Positions 6,211-10,466 of a stretch of DNA of 10,466 nucleotides are shown one piece after another (position 1 is the first letter of the stretch; each line of letters begins with the position of its first letter). The stretch covers positions 1-10,466 of the forward strand of contig CAKSPN010000045.1 in the NCBI GenBank assembly GCA_934481375.1, read 5' to 3'. A program made the translations under genes and the position numbers. This stretch comes from an uncultured Clostridia bacterium (GTDB lineage: Bacteria; Bacillota; Clostridia; UBA1381). The notes under the pieces were generated by a model. That model ran no database searches. It was not told the origin of the DNA and saw only the letters and a list, made by a program, of their open reading frames with translations.

Positions 6211-6254
6211 TTTTTTATGTTTATTATGTTTGCGGAAAGGGCGGTGAATACACG

Positions 6255-6695
6255 ATGGCTTTTGTTGACGAATACGAAAGACAGCTGGACGAGCGTGGAA
6301 GAATAATACTTCCTTCCAAAATACGCGGTATGGCGGGAAATATCGTGTATATCACTCAGGCGCCTTCGGACAAATGCCTGCATTTGTACACCGAGGAGGA
6401 ATGGGGCCGAATGGCGGAAAAGATAAACAAACTGCCTACGGCAACCGACCGCAATGCGGCGGCGTTTGTGCGTATGTTCTTCGGCAAGGCAACCGCCGTT
6501 GCGGTGGATAAGCAGGGAAGAATTTCCGTGGCGGAAAGGCTTCTCGAGTATGCCGGCCTTACAAAGGACGTGGTGCTTGTCGGCGCAAACACAAGGCTCG
6601 AAATATGGGACAGCGGTGAGTGGAAGAATTATCAGAGCGGATTGTCCGATGATATTATGATGGACGGTATTTTAAAATACGGACTGAACATCTGA
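6255..6695 (+). CDS. mraZ: Transcriptional regulator MraZ
   Basis: MraZ is a ring-forming DNA-binding protein with two AbrB-like SpoVT folds that represses its own division and cell wall cluster. ATG 6255 is chosen because family members begin a few residues before the first motif and GGCGGTGA (6240-6247) lies 7 nt upstream; an in-frame ATG at 6207 would add 16 unrelated residues and lacks a ribosome site. From 6255 the protein is 146 aa, the usual size. The two DxxGR motifs, one per half, are LDERGRIILP (11-20) and VDKQGRI (84-90). It is first in the operon, 18 bp before rsmH, and downstream of repeats that look like its own binding site. Confidence 0.97.
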   Translation: MAFVDEYERQLDERGRIILPSKIRGMAGNIVYITQAPSDKCLHLYTEEEWGRMAEKINKLPTATDRNAAAFVRMFFGKATAVAVDKQGRISVAERLLEYAGLTKDVVLVGANTRLEIWDSGEWKNYQSGLSDDIMMDGILKYGLNI

Positions 6696-6713
6696 TAACA
6701 ACGGAGGCTGTAA

Positions 6714-7646
6714 ATGGAATTTAAGCATATTTCGGTGCTTTTGGACAAAAGCATAGAATATCTCGGCGTAAAAGACAACGGCGTTTATGTTGACGGTACG
6801 CTCGGAGGCGGAGGTCATTCATACAAACTGCTGTCATCAAACGAAAAATGCCGCCTTATCGGCATTGACCAAGATAAAGAAGCAATATCGGCAGCCCGAA
6901 AACGTCTTGACGTTTTTTCGGACAGGATAACGCTTGTAAACAACAATTTTTGCAGGATAAAGGAAATTTTAAAAAGCCTGCATACAGATAAAATAGACGG
7001 CGCATTGCTTGATTTGGGCGTAAGCTCGTATCAGCTTGACAATGCTTCGAGAGGATTTTCCTATATGCATGACGCTCCTCTCGATATGCGTATGAACGCC
7101 GACGGCGGAAAAAGCGCATACGACGTAATCAATTCATATTCGGAGGAGGAACTTTCACGAATATTTTTTGAGTACGGAGAAGAAAAATGGTCAAAGCGTG
7201 TGGCGCAGTTTATTACAGAGTACCGTAAGAAAAAAAACGTGGAAACCACCTTTGAACTGGTTGAAATAATAAAAGCCGCAATCCCGAAAGGTGCAAGGGA
7301 GGAGGGCGGACACCCGGCAAAGAGGATATTTCAGGCGGTTCGCATAGAGGTAAACAACGAACTCGGGATACTTGAACAGAGCATTAAGGATTTTACGGAA
7401 GCCTTAAACAAGAACGGACGGCTGGCAATAATAACATTCCATTCCCTTGAGGACAGAATAGTTAAAAAAACATTTGCAAACCTTGCCAAGGGCTGTACCT
7501 GCCCGAAAAGCTTTCCGGTATGCGTGTGCGGCAACAAGCCTTCGGTTAGGATTATCACACGCAAGCCGATACTTCCCGATGATACGGAAATAGAAAACAA
7601 TTCACGTTCAAAAAGCGCAAAACTGAGAGTAATAGAGAAATTGTAG
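6714..7646 (+). CDS. rsmH: 16S rRNA (cytosine-1402-N4)-methyltransferase
   Basis: RsmH (MraW) uses S-adenosylmethionine to N4-methylate C1402 of 16S rRNA in the P-site of the small subunit. The 310-aa protein is of standard length and carries all familiar blocks: HISVLL (5-10), the SAM motif DGTLGGGGHS (27-36), GIDQD (50-54), LDLGVSSYQLD (99-109), ASRGFSY (111-117), PLDMRM (122-127), HPAKRIFQAVRIEVNNEL (200-217) and FHSLEDRIVKK (242-252). Near the end, CTCPKSFPVCVCG (261-273) holds the four cysteines often seen in the family. GGAGG (6703-6707) precedes the ATG by 6 nt. Its stop codon overlaps the ribosome site of the next gene, consistent with coupled translation in the mra operon. Confidence 0.98.
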   Translation: MEFKHISVLLDKSIEYLGVKDNGVYVDGTLGGGGHSYKLLSSNEKCRLIGIDQDKEAISAARKRLDVFSDRITLVNNNFCRIKEILKSLHTDKIDGALLDLGVSSYQLDNASRGFSYMHDAPLDMRMNADGGKSAYDVINSYSEEELSRIFFEYGEEKWSKRVAQFITEYRKKKNVETTFELVEIIKAAIPKGAREEGGHPAKRIFQAVRIEVNNELGILEQSIKDFTEALNKNGRLAIITFHSLEDRIVKKTFANLAKGCTCPKSFPVCVCGNKPSVRIITRKPILPDDTEIENNSRSKSAKLRVIEKL

Positions 7647-7656
7647 GAGAAAGATT

Positions 7657-8148
7657 GTGGGATACGATAATTTAGCGTATAAAGATTATACCTATGAAGA
7701 ATATGTTCCGAAAAAGCGGAAACCACAACAGAATAAGAGTAAGAGGAATCATAATCAGATGCTGAACAGGAAAAAAAGTGTACGCAGAATTTGTGCAATA
7801 CTCGTGCTGTCATTTTCTGCCGGATTTATGATTTCCGAATTTGTTGCAGTAAACGAAACAAAGCAGCAGATTGCTTCGCTTGAGAAAAAGCTTGCGGACG
7901 CAGAGGCTATAACCTCGCAGAAAAATTATGAGCTGGAAAAGAGCGTTGACCTCACAAAAATCGAGGAGGAGGCAACGACAAGACTCGGAATGCAGCGTCC
8001 GGAAAAGTATCAGACGATATATGTAAATGTTAAACAAAACGATGTAACGGAGAAAACGGCGTCGGACGTGGAGGGACCGATAAACCGTATCGGTGCGGCG
8101 CTCAAAAAGCTTGGCAGTAATATTGTGGCATTTTTTAGCATAGAATAG
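7657..8148 (+). CDS. ftsL: FtsL-like bitopic cell division protein
   Basis: The position between rsmH and a class B PBP is that of ftsL, and the 163-aa product has the right architecture. A Tyr- and Lys-rich cytoplasmic tail (1-43) leads to one membrane segment (about 44-64), then a coiled coil (about 66-98, with heptad-like IASLEKKLADAEAI), then DLTKIEEEATTRLGMQRPE (98-116), the block seen in FtsL/DivIC proteins. FtsL bridges the division ring to the FtsW-FtsI synthase. The start is GTG 7657, supported by AGGAGA (7645-7650) 6 nt upstream; the site overlaps the rsmH stop, so the two genes are probably coupled. The region after about 125 is an acidic linker and a short amphipathic helix (INRIGAALKKLGSNIVAFF) not needed for the FtsL core. 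Sequence identity in this family is low, so the name rests partly on context. Confidence 0.87.
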   Translation: MGYDNLAYKDYTYEEYVPKKRKPQQNKSKRNHNQMLNRKKSVRRICAILVLSFSAGFMISEFVAVNETKQQIASLEKKLADAEAITSQKNYELEKSVDLTKIEEEATTRLGMQRPEKYQTIYVNVKQNDVTEKTASDVEGPINRIGAALKKLGSNIVAFFSIE

Positions 8149-8201
8149 TTTATATACATATAAATTCGGAATGTTTTGTTATAAGTGAGGAAAGGAACTG
8201 T

Positions 8202-10466
8202 ATGCCGACACCATCAATAAACAAAATAAGAAGACGGACTATTGTAATGGCAAGCATAATTCTGGCTTGCCTTGCGGCGTTGATACTGCGTGTTGCATAT
8301 TGGCAGATAGTCCGCGGTGACGAGCTTTCCACAAAAGCCAAAAACCAACAGCAGGGAAGCAGTATAATAACGGCTTCAAGGGGAAGCATTTATGACAGAA
8401 ACGGCAAAGTGCTTGCGGAGAGTGCTTCAGTAAACACTCTTACCTGCAATCCGCAGGACGTAAAAAACAAAGGCAACGCCGAAACGATAGCGTCAAAGCT
8501 TTCGCCCATAATAGATATGAGCTATGACGATATTTTAAAGCTTTTGCAGAAAAACAGCCGTTATCAGATAATTAAAAAGAGAATATCCATGGAGGAAACG
8601 GACAAGATAAACGCCATTATGAAACCGGGCGAGGACGCAGGCGACGAGGCGAAAAAGCTTGCGAAAGCGTTCAGTGGAATATATTTTGAGGACGACTCAA
8701 AAAGATATTATCCGTATGATGTCGCACCGCACGTTCTCGGATTTACGGGATATGACAACAACGGACTTCAGGGCGTTGAACTTGTATTTGACGATTCGCT
8801 TTCGGGAAAAGCTGGAGCGATACTGAAAAATCAGACAGCAAAGGGAACAACCCTTGCCGAACAGCAGACCGAATATCTGAACGAGGCGGAAAAGGGCAGT
8901 GACATAGTGCTGACGATAGACGAAACAATTCAGCACTTCCTCGAAAAGCGCCTTGAAGAAGCTGTTCAGGAGAACAAGCTTAAAGAGGGTGCGGCAGGAA
9001 TAATAATGAATCCGAAAACGGGCGAGATACTTGCGCTTGCGGTAAAGCCGGATTTCGATTCAAACAATCCCTATGACATAGACAGATTTAATAAGTATGC
9101 AATAGATTTTACATACGACGGAGAGGAAAAGGACAGCGAGGAAGATACCAAATCAAGTCCCAAGCCTACCGATGATCCGGACAGTATGAGTGATGAAAAG
9201 GTTGCCGCAATGCGCAATAAAATGTGGAGAAACAAGGCGGTTTCCGATACATACGAGCCGGGTTCGACATTTAAGATAATCACGGCGGCGGCGGCTTTGG
9301 AGGAACACGTTGTCGATATGAACACGCCGTTCTTCTGCCCCGGCTTCAGAGTGGTTGAGGACAGAAAAATAAGCTGTGCCAACTCGAACGGTCATGGCAG
9401 TGAAACGTTTGTGCAGGGCGTTTTAAACTCCTGTAACCCGGTATTCATTGACGTGGGACTCAAACTCGGAGCGGAAAAATTCAGAGAATATTTCACGGCG
9501 TTCGGTCTTGCCGATAAGACGGGCATAGAGTTGGGCGGCGAAAGCTCGAGTATTTATTACCGCGATAAGATGAGCGTGGTCGACCTTGCGACAAACTCGT
9601 TCGGTCAGAACTTCCAGATAACGCCCATTCAGCTTATAACGGCAATCAGTGCGGTTATAAACGGCGGCGAAAGAATGAAACCGCATATAGTAAAGGAAAT
9701 CAAAAACGGCGACGGTGTGGTAAAATCATATCAGCCGGAGGTTGTAAACCGTGTTATATCGGAGGAAACCTCCTCCAAAATGCGTGACATACTCGAACAG
9801 GTTGTTGCACAGCCGAATGCAACGGGTAAAAACGCATACGTGAAAGGCTGCCGTATCGGCGGAAAAACAGGTACATCGGAAAAGCTTCCGAGAGGAAGCG
9901 ACAAGCGTGTCGCATCATTCATAGGCTTTGCCCCGGCGAACGACCCGGAAATAGTGTGCCTTATAGTGCTTGACGAACCTCAGGTGGCGAACAAGTACGG
10001 CGGTACAATAGCCGCACCGCTTGCGGGCGAGGTAATAGAGGATACGCTTAATTATCTCGGAATTGAAAAGCAGTACACTGCGGAGGAAACTCCCGACGCA
10101 ACAATAGAAGTCCCCGATGTGCGCACAAAGTCAACATCGGAGGCAAAAACGCTTATAGTAAATTCACAGCTTAATTACAGAATAAAGGGCAGCGGAGATA
10201 CGGTTATGTCACAGCTGCCGAAACCCGGTACAATGATGAGCGAAAACTCGACCGTTATTCTGTACACCGATACGGATAACGAGGAACTTACCGTAACTGT
10301 TCCCAATCTCGAAAGTATGTCGGTAAGCGAGGCAAAAGATGTGCTTGCCGGACGCGACCTTAACTTTGAGATTATGGGTGCGGGTCACAGCGAATCGGCG
10401 GCGTCGTATGCGGTAAATCAAAGCATTAAAGCCGGCGAAAAGGTAATGCCGGGTACGGTAATAGGC
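8202..10466 (+). CDS. Class B penicillin-binding protein with PASTA domains (FtsI/SpoVD/PBP2x type), 3' end cut off
   Basis: A peptidoglycan DD-transpeptidase with 755 codons in view, open at the window edge. The ATG at 8202 follows AAAGGA (8191-8196). Order of parts: short cytoplasmic tail; membrane anchor (about 13-33); dimerisation domain from the RGxIxDRNG motif (60-68) to about 220; transpeptidase domain (about 260-605). Catalytic motifs are intact: STFK with S355 and K358, SCN at 410-412, and KTGT at 555-558. C-terminal PASTA domains start near 635 (IEVPDV) and 698 (VTVPNL), the second incomplete. An acidic insertion at about 305-328 precedes the SxxK motif. The gene closes the mraZ-rsmH-ftsL string, which suits either septal FtsI/PBP2x or sporulation-specific SpoVD. 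Which one cannot be told until the C-terminus and any second PBP gene are seen. Confidence 0.96.
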   Translation, partial: MPTPSINKIRRRTIVMASIILACLAALILRVAYWQIVRGDELSTKAKNQQQGSSIITASRGSIYDRNGKVLAESASVNTLTCNPQDVKNKGNAETIASKLSPIIDMSYDDILKLLQKNSRYQIIKKRISMEETDKINAIMKPGEDAGDEAKKLAKAFSGIYFEDDSKRYYPYDVAPHVLGFTGYDNNGLQGVELVFDDSLSGKAGAILKNQTAKGTTLAEQQTEYLNEAEKGSDIVLTIDETIQHFLEKRLEEAVQENKLKEGAAGIIMNPKTGEILALAVKPDFDSNNPYDIDRFNKYAIDFTYDGEEKDSEEDTKSSPKPTDDPDSMSDEKVAAMRNKMWRNKAVSDTYEPGSTFKIITAAAALEEHVVDMNTPFFCPGFRVVEDRKISCANSNGHGSETFVQGVLNSCNPVFIDVGLKLGAEKFREYFTAFGLADKTGIELGGESSSIYYRDKMSVVDLATNSFGQNFQITPIQLITAISAVINGGERMKPHIVKEIKNGDGVVKSYQPEVVNRVISEETSSKMRDILEQVVAQPNATGKNAYVKGCRIGGKTGTSEKLPRGSDKRVASFIGFAPANDPEIVCLIVLDEPQVANKYGGTIAAPLAGEVIEDTLNYLGIEKQYTAEETPDATIEVPDVRTKSTSEAKTLIVNSQLNYRIKGSGDTVMSQLPKPGTMMSENSTVILYTDTDNEELTVTVPNLESMSVSEAKDVLAGRDLNFEIMGAGHSESAASYAVNQSIKAGEKVMPGTVIG

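Larger units (their letters stand above)
5833..6254. other. 422-bp AT-rich divergent intergenic region (tex / mraZ)
   Basis: I find no convincing protein gene or known RNA family in this stretch. It holds candidate promoters for both directions near 5912-5986, an inverted repeat at 5913-5934, an A/T-tract region at about 6061-6109 that could serve as an UP element, the probable mra promoter at 6110-6138, and a leader of about 110 nt with direct repeats and a hairpin. A reading frame at 5991-6062 (23 codons) lacks a ribosome site and is not credible. Confidence 0.7.

Noticed and set aside
6207..6254. ATG 6207 as the start of mraZ
   Set aside because: No ribosome site; the extra 16 residues do not resemble MraZ, whereas ATG 6255 gives the normal N-terminus with a good site.
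7331..7813. 160-codon antisense frame over rsmH and ftsL
   Set aside because: It is the complement of strongly conserved rsmH motifs, with no ribosome site or independent support.

Overview
The window looks like chromosomal DNA of an anaerobic Firmicute of the class Clostridia (gut Oscillospirales/Eubacteriales type). The basis is protein style and gene order: an mraZ-rsmH-ftsL-PBP division cluster, a PASTA-bearing class B PBP and a Clostridia-type Lgt C-terminus. Strong GGAGG ribosome sites and sigma-A promoters with 17-bp spacers fit this. I see no rRNA, tRNA, CRISPR, insertion sequence or phage gene.

Layout. (1) 1-275, minus: 5' end of a membrane-anchored protein, probably an alpha/beta hydrolase. 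(2) 276-437: two divergent promoters whose -35 hexamers lie 9 bp apart. (3) 438-2560, plus: a two-gene ABC exporter of the Wzm/Wzt (TagG/TagH) type, closed by a strong bidirectional terminator. (4) 2633-2767, minus: a 44-aa protein resembling the Spo0E phosphatase family but with an altered signature motif, with its own near-consensus promoter. (5) 2866-5832, minus: tex and lgt in a tight two-gene operon (Tex nucleic-acid-binding protein, then prolipoprotein diacylglyceryl transferase). (6) 5833-6254: a 422-bp AT-rich regulatory region with overlapping candidate promoters, an inverted repeat inside a promoter spacer, an A-tract region, the mra promoter and three 10-bp direct repeats matching the expected form of a MraZ operator. 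(7) 6255-10466, plus: mraZ, rsmH, an ftsL-like gene and a class B PBP with PASTA domains that runs off the window.

How the genes work together. The right half is the start of the division and cell wall cluster: MraZ regulates it, RsmH methylates 16S rRNA, the FtsL-like protein is a bitopic divisome component and the PBP is a septal or sporulation transpeptidase. Lgt lipidates lipoproteins and Wzm/Wzt exports a cell-surface glycan, so much of the window concerns the envelope. Nearly all of it is recognisable. The less ordinary parts are the Spo0E-like microprotein, the architecture of the mra upstream region (including a possible leader peptide and hairpin), the exporter without adjacent glycosyltransferases, and an acidic insertion in the PBP. 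I do not see a clearly new multi-gene system.
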